Positions 35,824 to 46,801 of a DNA stretch of 64,000 nt are shown one piece after another. Each line of letters opens with the position of its first letter. Position 1 is the first letter of the stretch. Origin of the DNA: [Mycobacterium] stephanolepidis (GTDB lineage: Bacteria; Actinomycetota; Actinomycetes; Mycobacteriales; Mycobacteriaceae). The DNA lies in contig NZ_AP018165.1 in the NCBI RefSeq assembly GCF_002356335.1, positions 4,154,001-4,218,000 of the forward strand, written 5' to 3'. The notes beneath the pieces were generated by a model. That model was not told the DNA's origin. It searched no databases and was given only the letters and a program-made list of their open reading frames with translations. The position numbers and the translations under genes were made by a program.

Positions 35824-36995
35824 ACGCCCAGCGAGCGGTAGCCCTCGATATCGGGTTTCAGGGTGGCGGCGACGAACTCCCAGAGCGTCTCATCGGTACC
35901 GCCGCCCACCCGGGCCAGTTTCATATCGCGCCACCAGCGACCGACCGGGGTCTCATCGGTGAGGTATCCCGAGCCGCCAAAGATGTGCAGGCACTCGGAG
36001 AGCACCTCTTCACCGAGTCGAGCGGCGGTGACCTTCGCCGCGGCAGCGGTACGCAGGTTCATCTGCCCCGTCGCCGCAATACCCTCCAGTGAATAACGCA
36101 TCATGTCGACACGGGACTGCAGATCGGCGACGCGCAGGCGCAGCGCCTGGTGCCCCAGCAGAGTGCTGCCGAACTGCACCCGATCTGCCATCCGCGCGAT
36201 GGTGATCCCAAGAGCCTTCTCGCAGAGCGCCACTACCTGAGCCGCGATGCCGAGCCGCTCATGCGACAGACCCCAGCTGATCGCCGCGAGCCCCGCGCCG
36301 GGACGAGCGATCAGCGCGTCGGCAGGAACCCACGTGTCGATATCGATCGGTGCGGTGTCGAGCGGCCCCGCACTGAGCTTCCGGTACCGCTCATGCACCA
36401 CCACCTGGGCGGTTGGCACCAACAACAACATGACATTGCCCGACTTGGCGGCGGCATCTCCGTCGGCCCCACGGGCGACGACGACGATGTGATCCGAGAT
36501 CGGACCCAGCGAGACGAATTTCTTGCTGCCCCGCACGTGGTAACCGCCGTCGACGCTGTGGACCAGGGTCTCCGAAATCTGAAGATCAGAGCCACCCGCC
36601 TCTTCGGAGGCACCGATGCACAACACCGCCTCACCGCGGATCGCCTGCTCGGTGATCTCACGCAGATAATCGGTCCTACCGAATCGGCGCAGGATGGAAA
36701 TCGCTGAGTCGTGCAGGCTCGCGCCGATGCTGATTCCGATCGAACCGAGCCCACCCAGCGCGAAACCCAACGAGACCAGCTTGGCGACATCGGGCAGCGC
36801 CCCGGACGACCACTTGTCGGCCAGCACACCGGTGCTTCCGAAGCGTTCGATCAGCGCACGGGGGAATCGCTCGGTCCTCTCGGCTTCGTCGACCCACGCC
36901 GTCACCTCGTCGTCGATGACGGAACTCAGTAGCGCGCGGAAACCTTCGGTAGATAGCGGAGCCACCGTCTGGTTCTCCTGGTCCGCCAGGGTCAT
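35820..36995 (-). CDS. mbtN: mycobactin acyl-ACP dehydrogenase (MbtN-like)
   Basis: A 391-residue FAD-dependent acyl-CoA dehydrogenase family protein. In the mycobactin pathway MbtN introduces the double bond in the lipid side chain carried on MbtL. It has [18 protein letters not shown] for the flavin/substrate site, [16 protein letters not shown] and the C-terminal [24 protein letters not shown] 36995 overlaps the mbtM stop as ATGA, so translation is coupled. It corresponds to Rv1346 (fadE14). The gene ends face to face with mbtK. Confidence 0.9.
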   Translation of the reverse strand: MTLADQENQTVAPLSTEGFRALLSSVIDDEVTAWVDEAERTERFPRALIERFGSTGVLADKWSSGALPDVAKLVSLGFALGGLGSIGISIGASLHDSAISILRRFGRTDYLREITEQAIRGEAVLCIGASEEAGGSDLQISETLVHSVDGGYHVRGSKKFVSLGPISDHIVVVARGADGDAAAKSGNVMLLLVPTAQVVVHERYRKLSAGPLDTAPIDIDTWVPADALIARPGAGLAAISWGLSHERLGIAAQVVALCEKALGITIARMADRVQFGSTLLGHQALRLRVADLQSRVDMMRYSLEGIAATGQMNLRTAAAAKVTAARLGEEVLSECLHIFGGSGYLTDETPVGRWWRDMKLARVGGGTDETLWEFVAATLKPDIEGYRSLGV

Positions 36996-38638
36996 CGCAG
37001 GCCTCCACCGGTCTCGATAAGACGCTTGACCTCCAGACGGCGCAGCTTTCCCGACGTGGTGATCGGCAGATCACCCGGCGGCACGAACACGACCTCGGAG
37101 GGCACGACCCCGCAATCGGCGGTGACGCGCTGTACTACCTGCCTACGTGCCGCATCGAAGTCGGTGCCTTTGTACTCGACGGCCAGCGCAAGCCTGGGGC
37201 GCATACCGCCTTCGTCGAGTCCGACTGCGGCAACTCGGCCCGCTCGCACGCCTTCGACCGACGCGGCAGCCCGTTCGACGTCGATGGGGTACACATTGCG
37301 CCCGGCAAGAACGATGAGCTCTTTGAACCGGCCGACGATGACCAGGTCGCCGTCGTGGAAGTAGCCAAGGTCACCGGTGTTGAACCAGTCGTTCCTGTCG
37401 ATAGCCGGGTTGCCCAGATATCCGTTCATCATGCAGGCGCCCTTGATTTCGACCTGCCCGACGTCTCTACCGCTGATCGCCGGCACGTCGCGCTCAGCAG
37501 GCACCACCCGAACCTCCATGCCGTCGAACGCCGATCCGACCAATGCGTACCTGCGGGGTGCCTGACCGCCATCCGGAGTGGCGACGAGCACGTCGTCGGA
37601 TCGGGCCCCCACACCGGGCCGGGTCATGGTTACGACACACGTCCCTTCCGCCAGACCCCAGGCCGCGACCGACGCACCCGGGGAGAAACCATGGGGGGTG
37701 GCCGCTGTGAGGAAGCGCTCGAAACCATCGCAGTTGATCAGCTCGGCCGCACTGACGGCCGCGCGCAGCTTGCCGAGGTCGACTCCACGGTCGATCTTGT
37801 CGACGTACCGGCCGATGATGTCGTATGCGAAATTCGGCGCCATCAGATATGTGGCACCGCTCTCGGTGAGCCAGTCCAGCCACCTGATCGGCGAGGCCGC
37901 GAAAGCGCTGTTCGGCGCTAACCAAAGCGGCATGCCCGTCCAGAACGAGGCGAGCAGCGTAATGAGGCCCATATCGTGGTACAGGGGCAACCAGCTGCAG
38001 GTCAGGTCTTCCCCGGTCAACTCGGCACGACGCACCATGGCGCTGACGTTGCTCATGACGGCTCCCCGGGAGAGGACAGCGGTCTTGGGCGTGCCGGTGG
38101 AGCCTGAAGAGTTCTGGAGGACGGCAGGCGTGGTCTCGTCACCGGTCTGTACCGGTGTGAACCCCTGCGGCCGGGGTCGCGCCCCGATCTGCGCCACATC
38201 CTCGATCCGGATGCTGGACTCCACCGCTCGCAGCTGTTCCAGCTCCCGACCGTTGCTGTAGATCGTGCGCACACCGATCGCCGCGCAGCGCTCCAAGGTT
38301 GTGTGCGCCCAGCGGTCCAGATCGGCCCCGCGCACCAGACCGGGGAAGAACGAAACGCTCGTGCCGGCCAACCAGGCACCCTGCACGCCGGCCACCAAGT
38401 CAACGGTGGGACTGCCGATCAGACCCAGCGCTCCCACAGGTCCGTGTGCGTTGTCGAGTAGGTCGACGGCGACGGTCTCCGCGCGCGCATGCACCTCGGC
38501 CCACGGGAACCGATGCCATTCCCGCGTCGCGCCGTCCATGACCACCAAATCGGCGGACGAGGTAAGCATCGCCTGGGAAACTTTCTCCGCCAATGCATTC
38601 CCCTGCACTGCAGGCACGTTCGTTGTGGAACTGGTCAT
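36992..38638 (-). CDS. mbtM: mycobactin fatty acyl-AMP ligase (MbtM-like)
   Basis: A 548-residue ANL-family ligase that activates a fatty acid as acyl-AMP and loads it on the carrier protein MbtL. Motifs are [19 protein letters not shown] (AMP loop), [12 protein letters not shown], and the C-terminal [13 protein letters not shown]. The segment [16 protein letters not shown] is typical of acyl-AMP ligases. ATG 38638 follows GAGAGG; the upstream frame only extends into the mbtL region. It lies 32 bp after mbtL and is coupled to mbtN. It corresponds to Rv1345 (fadD33). Confidence 0.9.
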   Translation of the reverse strand: MTSSTTNVPAVQGNALAEKVSQAMLTSSADLVVMDGATREWHRFPWAEVHARAETVAVDLLDNAHGPVGALGLIGSPTVDLVAGVQGAWLAGTSVSFFPGLVRGADLDRWAHTTLERCAAIGVRTIYSNGRELEQLRAVESSIRIEDVAQIGARPRPQGFTPVQTGDETTPAVLQNSSGSTGTPKTAVLSRGAVMSNVSAMVRRAELTGEDLTCSWLPLYHDMGLITLLASFWTGMPLWLAPNSAFAASPIRWLDWLTESGATYLMAPNFAYDIIGRYVDKIDRGVDLGKLRAAVSAAELINCDGFERFLTAATPHGFSPGASVAAWGLAEGTCVVTMTRPGVGARSDDVLVATPDGGQAPRRYALVGSAFDGMEVRVVPAERDVPAISGRDVGQVEIKGACMMNGYLGNPAIDRNDWFNTGDLGYFHDGDLVIVGRFKELIVLAGRNVYPIDVERAAASVEGVRAGRVAAVGLDEGGMRPRLALAVEYKGTDFDAARRQVVQRVTADCGVVPSEVVFVPPGDLPITTSGKLRRLEVKRLIETGGGLR

Positions 38639-38670
38639 GGCCCTCTCGCCTTTCTTCGTTCTGCGAACTT

Positions 38671-38943
38671 CTACTCGGCGAGCGCGTTGGTTGCGGGTGA
38701 GGTGGCGGCCTGCCCTGCCGAGACGATGTCGACAAGGTCGCCGAAGGAATCGCACACGAGTAGCTGATCTTCGGTAAGAGTGACGCCGAACTGCTCCTCG
38801 ATGAGGACGAGGCCCAGCGCGAATCCCACCGAGTCGAGTCCCAGATCATCGATCAACAACTTGTCGCGGGTAATCTCATTCGCGCTGACCGCGAGCTCTC
38901 CACGCAAGATCTTCTCGAGTTTCTCGGCAACTTCAGTCGACAT
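38671..38943 (-). CDS. mbtL: mycobactin acyl carrier protein (MbtL-like)
   Basis: A 90-residue acidic acyl carrier protein. The phosphopantetheine attachment site is Ser38 in LGLDSVG, on the usual helix start. AAGGAG precedes the ATG at good spacing. It is the first gene of the mbtL-mbtM-mbtN operon and holds the mycobactin side chain while MbtN desaturates it and MbtK transfers it to lysine. A near-consensus IdeR box overlaps its promoter, which predicts iron repression. It corresponds to Rv1344. Confidence 0.92.
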   Translation of the reverse strand: MSTEVAEKLEKILRGELAVSANEITRDKLLIDDLGLDSVGFALGLVLIEEQFGVTLTEDQLLVCDSFGDLVDIVSAGQAATSPATNALAE

Positions 38944-39019
38944 GGCTGCTCTCCTTGGGGCTCAATACAGGTGGGCGCGAGGGCTCCAGCGCTCCGCAGC
39001 ACCGACTATACAACTGGCA

Positions 39020-39038
39020 TTAGGTAAGCCAAACCTAC
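39020..39038. promoter_or_regulatory. IdeR (iron) box upstream of mbtL
   Basis: TTAGGTAAGCCAAACCTAC matches the 19-bp IdeR consensus (TTAGGTTAGGCTAACCTAA) at about 13 positions with both half-sites intact. On the minus strand a -10-like TATAGT (39010-39005) follows 9 bp downstream, so bound IdeR would cover the -35 region and block the mbtL operon when iron is plentiful. Confidence 0.85.
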
Positions 39039-39196
39039 TATCCCAGAGGGTCTCACGGGTGGCTACGGGGCAGACGCGCGGCCGGGACAGCGATGAGTAA
39101 TGCGCAGCCATGGTGAGCATCCGCGTGGTTTCCCGAGTCGGCGACGGAATTGCCCATGTGAAGCTGCAAGCGGTGCTGCATGGGTCCGATACGCGA

Positions 39197-40013
<817 letters not shown>

Positions 40014-40391
40014 CTAGATCTCAGGTCCACCGGGGTTGCACTGAGACACCGTCATCAGTGCCTCGTCCACCTGCGGCCGCCAGGGCTCCAGGTTCCAGCT
40101 CGGCTTGTTCGGAATGAACACCCGCCCGTACCAATGGCAGTCGAATTGCATTCGCATACCCGGCGATTGCGCGTCGGGGGCCAGTGCGAGGACCTCGGCC
40201 CAGGCGATATCGGCACCATCGGGCGCCTCGTAGGTGCGCCCCAGCGGCGTTGGATAGACACGCAGTGTGCGACCCAAAGATGTTGCACCCCATGACACGT
40301 GGTCAATGAGCACGGGATCGGCAGCAGCCACGGGTACCACATTCGCGGCCAACAGCACGGCCGTCACGACCAGCGCCGCGACCGCACGCAT
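40014..40391 (-). CDS. secreted DUF2599 protein (Rv0477 type)
   Basis: A 125-residue exported protein. Signal peptide MRAVAALVVTAVLLAANVVP with cleavage after AAA before DPV. The mature part has two Cys (FDCHWYG and SQCNPGG) likely to form a disulfide, and Trp-rich motifs (WNLEPWRPQVDEALM) typical of DUF2599. It overlaps the DUF2516 stop (TAATG at 40391) and corresponds to Rv0477. Function unknown. Confidence 0.88.
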   Translation of the reverse strand: MRAVAALVVTAVLLAANVVPVAAADPVLIDHVSWGATSLGRTLRVYPTPLGRTYEAPDGADIAWAEVLALAPDAQSPGMRMQFDCHWYGRVFIPNKPSWNLEPWRPQVDEALMTVSQCNPGGPEI

Positions 40392-40669
40392 TACCGCGAC
40401 TTGCCCTGCACCTCAAGCACACGGGGCCGAACATCCACGAAGTACACCCCGGCGGCCACCGCGGCGATCCCGGCGGTCAGCAGCTCCAACCCCGGAATCA
40501 GGGTGAGCACGGCCGCTCCGGCAAGAATGACTATCCAGGTGGTCTTGGTCTGCTTTTCTGCGGCCACGAACGCATCCGCCGGCTGAATCGCCGCATGGAC
40601 CAGCGCGACGATCGCCGCGACAAGAGCGACGAGGGAAATCAGCGCGAAGACATGAAAAGTGAAAGCCAC
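40391..40669 (-). CDS. DUF2516 membrane protein (Rv0476 type)
   Basis: A 92-residue membrane protein with hydrophobic segments at about 5-28 (HVFALISLVALVAAIVALVH) and 42-80 (TTWIVILAGAAVLTLI, then LLTAGIAAVAAGVYFVDV). It follows hbhA as in M. tuberculosis (Rv0475-Rv0476) and overlaps the next gene. The GTG 40669 start is inside the 3' arm of the hbhA terminator stem, so its translation or transcription may be controlled by that hairpin. Function unknown. Confidence 0.85.
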   Translation of the reverse strand: MAFTFHVFALISLVALVAAIVALVHAAIQPADAFVAAEKQTKTTWIVILAGAAVLTLIPGLELLTAGIAAVAAGVYFVDVRPRVLEVQGKSR

Positions 40670-40700
40670 CCGATCAGCCTACGTGGCTGATCGGGTGGCT
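40664..40700 (-). terminator. hairpin after hbhA overlapping the DUF2516 start
   Basis: A perfect 16-bp stem (40664-40679 with 40685-40700, 5-base loop) lies 19 bp after the hbhA stop and is followed on the minus strand by TTCACTTTTC. It acts as a terminator or attenuator for hbhA. The GTG start of the next gene lies within the stem. Confidence 0.7.
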
Positions 40701-40718
40701 GTCGGAGCTGGAACTGTC

Positions 40719-41369
40719 CTACTTCTGGGTGATGGTGCGGGTCGCAGCCTTCTTGGCCGGAGCCTTCTTGGCGGGCGCGGCCTTCTTGGCAGCAGCCTTG
40801 ACCGGGGCGGCCTTCTTGGCCGGAGCGGCCTTCTTGGCCGGAGCCTTCTTCGCGGGCGCGGCCTTTGTGGCCGGAGCGGCCTTGCTCGACAGGTCGATGC
40901 CGACCAGCTTGGCGGCACGCTCGCCGACGGCGCGGGTCTGGCTGGCCACCGTGCCCAGCGCCTGCTCGGTCAGCTCGGCGTAGTTGCCGACCAGACCCTC
41001 GGCGCGAGTCACGTTCTCCTCGATGCCGGGGGTGCTGCGAATACGCTCGATGGCCTCTTCGCCACGCTCGGCGAGGTTGTTGTAGATGTCGGTCGCCACC
41101 TGCAGGTAGGCCTCGGCGACCTTGCGCAGCTCTTCGGGCGTGAACCGGTCGCGCAGCTCGTTGACGTCGGTGGGCAGCTCGGCCGACAGCTCGCGCAGCC
41201 GGTCGCGGGTCTCGTCCACGCGGGCACCGGCCTCAGAGGCGGCTTCCTCGGCGCGCTCGCGCAGCTTGACGACCACATCGGCGACGGCGGCCAGGGCAAG
41301 GTCACCAGCGCCGACGGCTACGTAGAACGGGGTTTTCAGGTCGTCGAACGAGGTGTTCTTCTTGGTCAT
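40719..41369 (-). CDS. hbhA: heparin-binding hemagglutinin
   Basis: A 216-residue surface adhesin that binds sulphated glycans on host epithelial cells. Residues 1-160 form the coiled-coil region seen in HBHA ([38 protein letters not shown]). Residues about 163-210 are the Lys/Ala/Pro-rich repeat tail ([18 protein letters not shown]) that binds heparin and is methylated in M. tuberculosis. It has no classical signal peptide, as in other HBHA proteins. It starts 32 bp after the XRE regulator gene. Number of tail repeats may vary between strains. Confidence 0.95.
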   Translation of the reverse strand: MTKKNTSFDDLKTPFYVAVGAGDLALAAVADVVVKLRERAEEAASEAGARVDETRDRLRELSAELPTDVNELRDRFTPEELRKVAEAYLQVATDIYNNLAERGEEAIERIRSTPGIEENVTRAEGLVGNYAELTEQALGTVASQTRAVGERAAKLVGIDLSSKAAPATKAAPAKKAPAKKAAPAKKAAPVKAAAKKAAPAKKAPAKKAATRTITQK

Positions 41370-41401
41370 GCCAGATTCCTTTCGGGGATGGGGAAAGTTA
41401 T

Positions 41402-41818
41402 TCAGTTGTCGCCAGGAGACTCGGGGTCGGATTGAGCCAGATCCGCATTTGCTTCGGCGTTTTGCTGAACGAATGAGCTGTAGACGTCCAACAACACCTG
41501 CTTCTGCCGCTCGGTGATGAAGGTATCGGCAATGATGGCGTCCCGTACCGGGCTGGCATCACTACGATCCAAAATGCCCGCACGCACGTATAACACCTCC
41601 GCCGAAACCCTTAGCGCCTTTGCGATTTGATTGAGCACCTCGGCCGACGGACGGCGCAGTCCGCGTTCGATCTGACTGAGGTACGGGTTACTCACGCCGG
41701 CCTTCTCGGCCAGCTGACGCACGGAGACCTGCGCAGCCTCACGCTGTGCGCGGATGAAGCCTCCGATATCGGAAGCGGCGTTGCTCACAGCGGTGGCGAG
41801 GTCTGATTCCTGCGACAT
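41402..41818 (-). CDS. XRE-family helix-turn-helix regulator (Rv0474 type)
   Basis: A 138-residue regulator with an N-terminal Cro/[27 protein letters not shown] (about residues 33-54), then [15 protein letters not shown]. The C-terminal 60 residues are helical and acidic and may sense a ligand or form dimers. ATG 41818 is used; the frame continues 3 codons upstream. It sits directly before hbhA as Rv0474 does and may control it. An AGTGCT/AGCACT inverted repeat 20 bp upstream suggests autoregulation. Confidence 0.88.
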   Translation of the reverse strand: MSQESDLATAVSNAASDIGGFIRAQREAAQVSVRQLAEKAGVSNPYLSQIERGLRRPSAEVLNQIAKALRVSAEVLYVRAGILDRSDASPVRDAIIADTFITERQKQVLLDVYSSFVQQNAEANADLAQSDPESPGDN

Positions 41819-41837
41819 AAGAACCACGGTAAGCTGC

Positions 41838-41859
41838 AGTGCTAGCTATTGCAAGCACT
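41838..41859. promoter_or_regulatory. inverted repeat upstream of the XRE regulator
   Basis: AGTGCT (41838-41843) and AGCACT (41854-41859) form a 6-bp inverted repeat with a 10-bp spacer, 20 bp before the XRE start. The spacing of half-sites fits an XRE dimer on one face of the helix. Confidence 0.35.
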
Positions 41860-41916
41860 TCTGTTAGCAATGTGGGCCAAGTCACTCCCGGACGGGAATG
41901 CCGGGTCAGGGCCTTT

Positions 41917-43233
41917 TTAGAAGAGCACCTGCGCCACGGTGTAGATCACCAAACCTGCCAGCGAACCCACCACTGTGCCGTTGATACGAATGAACTGCAG
42001 GTCACGCCCGACATGCAATTCGATCCGGCGACTGGCCTCCTCGGCGTCCCATCGCTCGATCGTTTCGGTGATGACGGCCGTTATCTCCGCACCGTACTGA
42101 TCCACCAGATGCCGGGCCGCACGCTCGACCCAACCGTCCACCTTGTCGCGCACGGACTCGTCGTCGCGCAGCGTCTCCCCGATCCGCACCACGGTGTCAG
42201 CGATCCGGGTGCGTAGCTCGCTGGAGGGATCATCCACCGACTCGGTGATCATCTTCTTGGCGGCGGACCAGGCGGTGGCGGCGGCGTTCTGGACTTCCGC
42301 GCGTGCCATCAATCGAGCCTTGATCGCTTCGGCCTTGGCGATGGTCAGGTCGTCGTGCTGCAGGTCGTCGGCGAAGTCGTACAACAGCCTGTTCACGGAT
42401 TGACGCAGGTCGTGGTCGGGATTGCGACGCACCTTATCCGTGAAGTCGACCAGCTCGCGGTAGATGCGGTCACCCACGAAGTGGTCGACGAATTTGGGGG
42501 TCCAGCTGGGCGAGTCACGCACCACCACTCGATCAATGGTGTCGCTGGCACCCAATGCCCACTCGAAGGCCCGATCGCACAGCAGCTGGATGACCGGCGC
42601 GTGGCGGTCCTCCTTGAGCACCGTCGAGAGCACGCGTCCCACCGGCGGCCCCCATTTGGGTTCGGCGATCCGGCGCACGATCACGCTGTCGATGGTCTGC
42701 TGCACATCCTCGTCGCGCAGCATCTGCGCACCGACCCGAAGCACCGTCGAGGCTTCGGCCGCGACGCGCTCGGCATGCGACCGGTCGCTCATCCATTTAC
42801 CCAGCCGTCCCGCGATCTGCGCATCGCGCACCTTTGCGGTGATAACGGCCGGCGACATGAAGTTCTCCCGGACGAAGTTCCCGAGCCCCTCGCCCAGCTG
42901 ATCCTTCTTGCGTTTGATGATCGCGGTGTGCGGGATTTTTAGCCCAAGCGGGTGCCGGAACAATGCGGTTACAGCAAACCAGTCGGCAAGCGCGCCGACC
43001 ATACCCGCCTCTGCGGCCGCTCCGACATAACCGACCCAACCCGGTGCGCCCACCGACTGCCACCAACGGCACGCCAGAAACAACACGGTGGCCCCGACCA
43101 GGAATCCCGTGGCCACGGCTTTCATTCGGCGAAGCTGTTTCCGGCGCTCCTCGTCGACGGCTGAATTGCCCATCGCGAAGACGCCGCCGGATGGTTTCCG
43201 CGTGCGCGGCTGATCGCTGTGCTTGCCTGCCAC
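41917..43233 (-). CDS. DUF445 membrane-associated protein (Rv0473 type)
   Basis: A 438-residue DUF445 protein. An N-terminal helix (AVATGFLVGATVLFLAC) and a second hydrophobic stretch (GAAAEAGMVGALADWFAV) precede a long helical cytoplasmic domain with repeated amphipathic segments. The protein ends with a third membrane helix (VVGSLAGLVIYTVAQVLF). The family motif WFAVTALFRHPLGLKIPHTA is clear. The GTG start at 43233 has GGAGG very close (1-base spacing); ATG 43173 (MGNSAVDEERR) is an alternative. It matches Rv0473 in place and size. Function unknown. Confidence 0.85.
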   Translation of the reverse strand: MAGKHSDQPRTRKPSGGVFAMGNSAVDEERRKQLRRMKAVATGFLVGATVLFLACRWWQSVGAPGWVGYVGAAAEAGMVGALADWFAVTALFRHPLGLKIPHTAIIKRKKDQLGEGLGNFVRENFMSPAVITAKVRDAQIAGRLGKWMSDRSHAERVAAEASTVLRVGAQMLRDEDVQQTIDSVIVRRIAEPKWGPPVGRVLSTVLKEDRHAPVIQLLCDRAFEWALGASDTIDRVVVRDSPSWTPKFVDHFVGDRIYRELVDFTDKVRRNPDHDLRQSVNRLLYDFADDLQHDDLTIAKAEAIKARLMARAEVQNAAATAWSAAKKMITESVDDPSSELRTRIADTVVRIGETLRDDESVRDKVDGWVERAARHLVDQYGAEITAVITETIERWDAEEASRRIELHVGRDLQFIRINGTVVGSLAGLVIYTVAQVLF

Positions 43234-43286
43234 GCCTCCATCATCCGGTATCGAGCGCGTTACGCATCCCCGAGGGGGCCGTCAAG

Positions 43287-43308
43287 TAGTATCGGTTACA
43301 GATAACTA
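43287..43308. promoter_or_regulatory. candidate TetR operator before the Rv0472c-type regulator
   Basis: TAGTATC (43287-43293) and GATAACTA (43301-43308) form an imperfect inverted repeat 8 bp upstream of the GTG at 43316. Inside it, GTATCGGTTAC (43289-43299) is the reverse complement of GTAACCGATAC, the same pattern as the three repeats at 2812-2854. Autoregulation by the TetR protein is the simplest reading. Confidence 0.4.
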
Positions 43309-43315
43309 TGGGAAT

Positions 43316-44047
43316 GTGGCGATAACCGTGGCAAGTAAAACGCAGCCTGCGGCTATCAAGACTGATGGTCGCAAGCGCCGCTGGCATAAGCACAAGGTCG
43401 AACGACGTACCGAGCTCGTGGACGGCACCCTCGATGCCATAAGGCACCGGGGGCGCGATATCAGCATGGATGAGATCGCCTCCGACATCGGCGTCTCCAA
43501 GACCGTGCTCTACCGGTACTTCGTGGACAAGAACGATCTGACGACCGCCGTGATGACCCGGTTCGCGCAGACCACGCTCATCCCCAAGATGGCCGCGGCC
43601 CTGTCGGCCCGCCTCGACGGCTACGACCTGACCCGCACCGTGATCAAGGTGTATGTCGAGACCGTGGCGGCCGAGCCGGAGATCTATCCGTTCGTCATGG
43701 CCAACAGCTCCACCAGCCGCAGCAAGGCCATCGCCGACTCCGAGCGCATCATCGCCCGCATGCTCGCCCTATCGCTGCGTCGCCAGATGTCTGAAGCGTC
43801 GATGGACACCCATGGCGTGGAGCCGTGGGCGTACATGATCGTGGGCGGCGTCCAACTGGCCACTCACTCGTGGATGTCGCACCCGCGGATGAGCTCCGAC
43901 GAGCTCATCGACTATCTGACGATGATCTCCTGGAACGCGGTGCTGGGCATCGTGGGTGTGGGGGGATCTCGCGAGACGTTCGTCGACATGCCCCATCCGT
44001 CACCGGTTCCTCCCGCACCACAAGCGCGTCAAACCCGCTCGGCGTAA
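43316..44047 (+). CDS. TetR-family regulator (Rv0472c type)
   Basis: A 243-residue TetR regulator with a basic N-terminal extension (GRKRRWHKHKVERR), the HTH DISMDEIASDIGVSKTVLYRYFVDK (about residues 45-70), and a helical ligand-binding domain. The last 25 residues are Pro-rich. GTG 43316 and GTG 43328 are both possible starts; a TAACTA -10-like box supports a leaderless start at 43316. Place between DUF445 and the mycolate methyltransferase region matches Rv0472c. Confidence 0.88.
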   Translation: MAITVASKTQPAAIKTDGRKRRWHKHKVERRTELVDGTLDAIRHRGRDISMDEIASDIGVSKTVLYRYFVDKNDLTTAVMTRFAQTTLIPKMAAALSARLDGYDLTRTVIKVYVETVAAEPEIYPFVMANSSTSRSKAIADSERIIARMLALSLRRQMSEASMDTHGVEPWAYMIVGGVQLATHSWMSHPRMSSDELIDYLTMISWNAVLGIVGVGGSRETFVDMPHPSPVPPAPQARQTRSA

Positions 44048-44072
44048 TCCGACCTCGCTAGGGTCACAAGGC

Positions 44073-44912
44073 ATGACCCTCAGGATCGACACGTCCGCTC
44101 TGCGCTACCGACCCGGCCTGAACTTCGCCGATGTCGATACCCGTTCCACGCCGGGGTTCGACGGGTCTCGGGAGGATGGCGAGGCCCTGCAGGCGGAACG
44201 GTCCGAACGCCTGGGGCTGCTGCAGGAGATGCTGTACGCCAACGGGCGCAGCGGAGACCACCGCTCGGTGCTTCTGGTCCTGCAGGGCATGGACACCTCC
44301 GGCAAAGGGGGCATCGTCAAACATGTTGTAGGGCAAGTTGATCCGCAGGGAATTGAACATGCGAGCTTCGGGGTGCCCACCGAGGAAGAGCGTAAGCACC
44401 ACTACCTGTGGCGGATTCGCAACGCACTGCCCGCGGGCGGACAGCTTGGGGTCTTCGATCGTTCGCACTATGAGGACGTCCTGGTGGTGCGGGTCCACGA
44501 TCTGGTGCCTCCGGCGGTCTGGGGCGCCCGCTACGACGAGATCAACGCCTTCGAGAAAGAGCTGACAGAGGCCGGCACGACGATCCTCAAGGTGGCGCTG
44601 GTGGTATCACTCGACGAGCAGAAGGAACGCCTGGCCGAGCGTCTCGACCGTCCGGACAAGTACTGGAAGTTCAATCCCAACGACATCGACGAGCGCGCGT
44701 TCTGGCCCGCTTACCAGGAGGCCTATCAAGCGGTGCTGGAGCAGACCAGCACCGAGTACGCGCCCTGGCACGTCGTTCCCTGCGACCGCAAGTGGTTCAG
44801 CAGGCTCGCGGTCACCGCACTTCTCGACGAAACGCTGGATAGCCTCAATCTCTCGTGGCCGCCCGCCGATTTCGACATCGAAGAACAGAAACACCGTCTC
44901 ACGCAAGCGTGA
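44073..44912 (+). CDS. polyphosphate kinase 2 family protein
   Basis: A 279-residue PPK2-family phosphotransferase that moves phosphate between polyphosphate and nucleotides. The Walker A loop is GMDTSGKGG (near residue 73), the Walker B/lid region DRSHYEDVLVVRVH, and the conserved KYWKFNPNDIDERAFW. Length fits one-domain PPK2. ATG 44073 begins 26 bp after the TetR stop; the longer frame is an artefact of that gene. Whether it uses ADP, AMP or GDP cannot be told by eye. Its stop codon lies in a strong hairpin. Confidence 0.88.
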   Translation: MTLRIDTSALRYRPGLNFADVDTRSTPGFDGSREDGEALQAERSERLGLLQEMLYANGRSGDHRSVLLVLQGMDTSGKGGIVKHVVGQVDPQGIEHASFGVPTEEERKHHYLWRIRNALPAGGQLGVFDRSHYEDVLVVRVHDLVPPAVWGARYDEINAFEKELTEAGTTILKVALVVSLDEQKERLAERLDRPDKYWKFNPNDIDERAFWPAYQEAYQAVLEQTSTEYAPWHVVPCDRKWFSRLAVTALLDETLDSLNLSWPPADFDIEEQKHRLTQA

Positions 44913-44918
44913 GACGGC
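44895..44918. terminator. hairpin between PPK2 and umaA
   Basis: CCGTCTCACGC (44895-44905) pairs perfectly with GCGTGAGACGG (44908-44918) around a 2-base loop. It spans the PPK2 stop and lies between two convergent genes. There is no T-run, so it may be a factor-assisted or bidirectional terminator. Confidence 0.55.
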
Positions 44919-44937
44919 GTTGCCCTGTTAAGTCTCG

Positions 44938-45807
<870 letters not shown>

Positions 45808-45881
45808 TTACTACAGCACCTAATTCCCATCACATTTTGGCTACTCTGTACTGGACGGCACCCTAGCATGGTCAACTGTGC

Positions 45882-46541
45882 CTACCTCTTAGGAACGGCC
45901 ACCGGCCAACCCAACTGCCCCAACAGCGCCCGGGCTGCCCCCTCTACCCGTTGAGCATCCTCTGTGACCCCCAGGACGCGCAAGGTCGCGTCCGCCAACG
46001 CCTCCGGAGAGATCGAATCACCGTCGGCACGAAGCATGATTACCGACTCGACAAGCCGGAAAGGTAGCCGCTCGACCCCGGCGCGGATCATGTCCGCGCG
46101 GCAGGCCGCCGCCGCCAGATCCTGATAGTGCGCACGGAGCTGGTCTCGCTTACCCCGGAATACCGCGAATCGATCGGCACGCAGATCGGGCAATAGATAG
46201 AGGGCGCCCAGGTTCCATCGGCTCGCCGCCAGCTGGGCGGCATCGGCCAGCGCCAGCGCGTACAGACGCACGACCGGCGGCTCCGGGCGACCGACAACCA
46301 GCCCCGCGTAGTGCAGGGGCTGGTCGATCGTCATCGCCAGCAGCGCATCGAGGATGTCGTCTTTGGTCTTGAAGTGGTAATACAGCGAGGCCTGCTGCAC
46401 GCCCACCGACTCGGCGATGCGCCGGGTGGTGGTTGCCGCGAATCCATCGGTGGTGAACAACTCGGCCGAGGCATCGAGAATCTCGTCGCGGGTGGTCTTT
46501 CCCTCGCGAATCGGACTGGTGCGCCGCGGTCGTCCTGACAT
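45882..46541 (-). CDS. TetR-family regulator of the permease/UAAP operon
   Basis: A 219-residue TetR regulator. HTH: TTTRRIAESVGVQQASLYYHFKTK (residues about 36-60). The C-terminal domain is helical with MTIDQPLHYAGLVVGRPEPP. It is divergent from the permease-UAAP1-UAAP2-carboxyltransferase operon, with 260 bp between starts holding repeated CGAAACG elements. It probably represses that operon and is released by the nitrogen compound transported. The mature family of TetR regulators near such operons is not known to me. Confidence 0.85.
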   Translation of the reverse strand: MSGRPRRTSPIREGKTTRDEILDASAELFTTDGFAATTTRRIAESVGVQQASLYYHFKTKDDILDALLAMTIDQPLHYAGLVVGRPEPPVVRLYALALADAAQLAASRWNLGALYLLPDLRADRFAVFRGKRDQLRAHYQDLAAAACRADMIRAGVERLPFRLVESVIMLRADGDSISPEALADATLRVLGVTEDAQRVEGAARALLGQLGWPVAVPKR

Positions 46542-46597
46542 TGTGCCGACCCTTCCATGTACCGCTCGGCAACGCCCTCATTCCATCGGGTGGTGAG

Positions 46598-46661
46598 CGT
46601 TTCGTCATCGCTGCGACATCTGCGAAACGACAATGTTACACCGCGCCCACGTTCCGAAACG
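46598..46661. promoter_or_regulatory. CGAAACG repeats in the TetR/permease divergent region
   Basis: CGTTTCG at 46598-46604 and CGAAACG at 46623-46629 and 46655-46661 are one inverted and two direct copies of a 7-mer, with CGTT..AACG symmetry around the last. They lie between the TetR start (46541) and the permease start (46802), a likely operator zone. No guanidine riboswitch was recognised in this region. Confidence 0.4.
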
Positions 46662-46801
46662 GCACTGTCACCCATGCGTACCGGGCGCCCGTCAGACTTA
46701 CTTACCTATCGCATGACAGATATTTCTTCCCACATAGACGTGGGTTTTCTGACCACACAGGGCGCACAAGACGGTGCCCGAGGACCGACCTGGGAGTGCC
46801 C

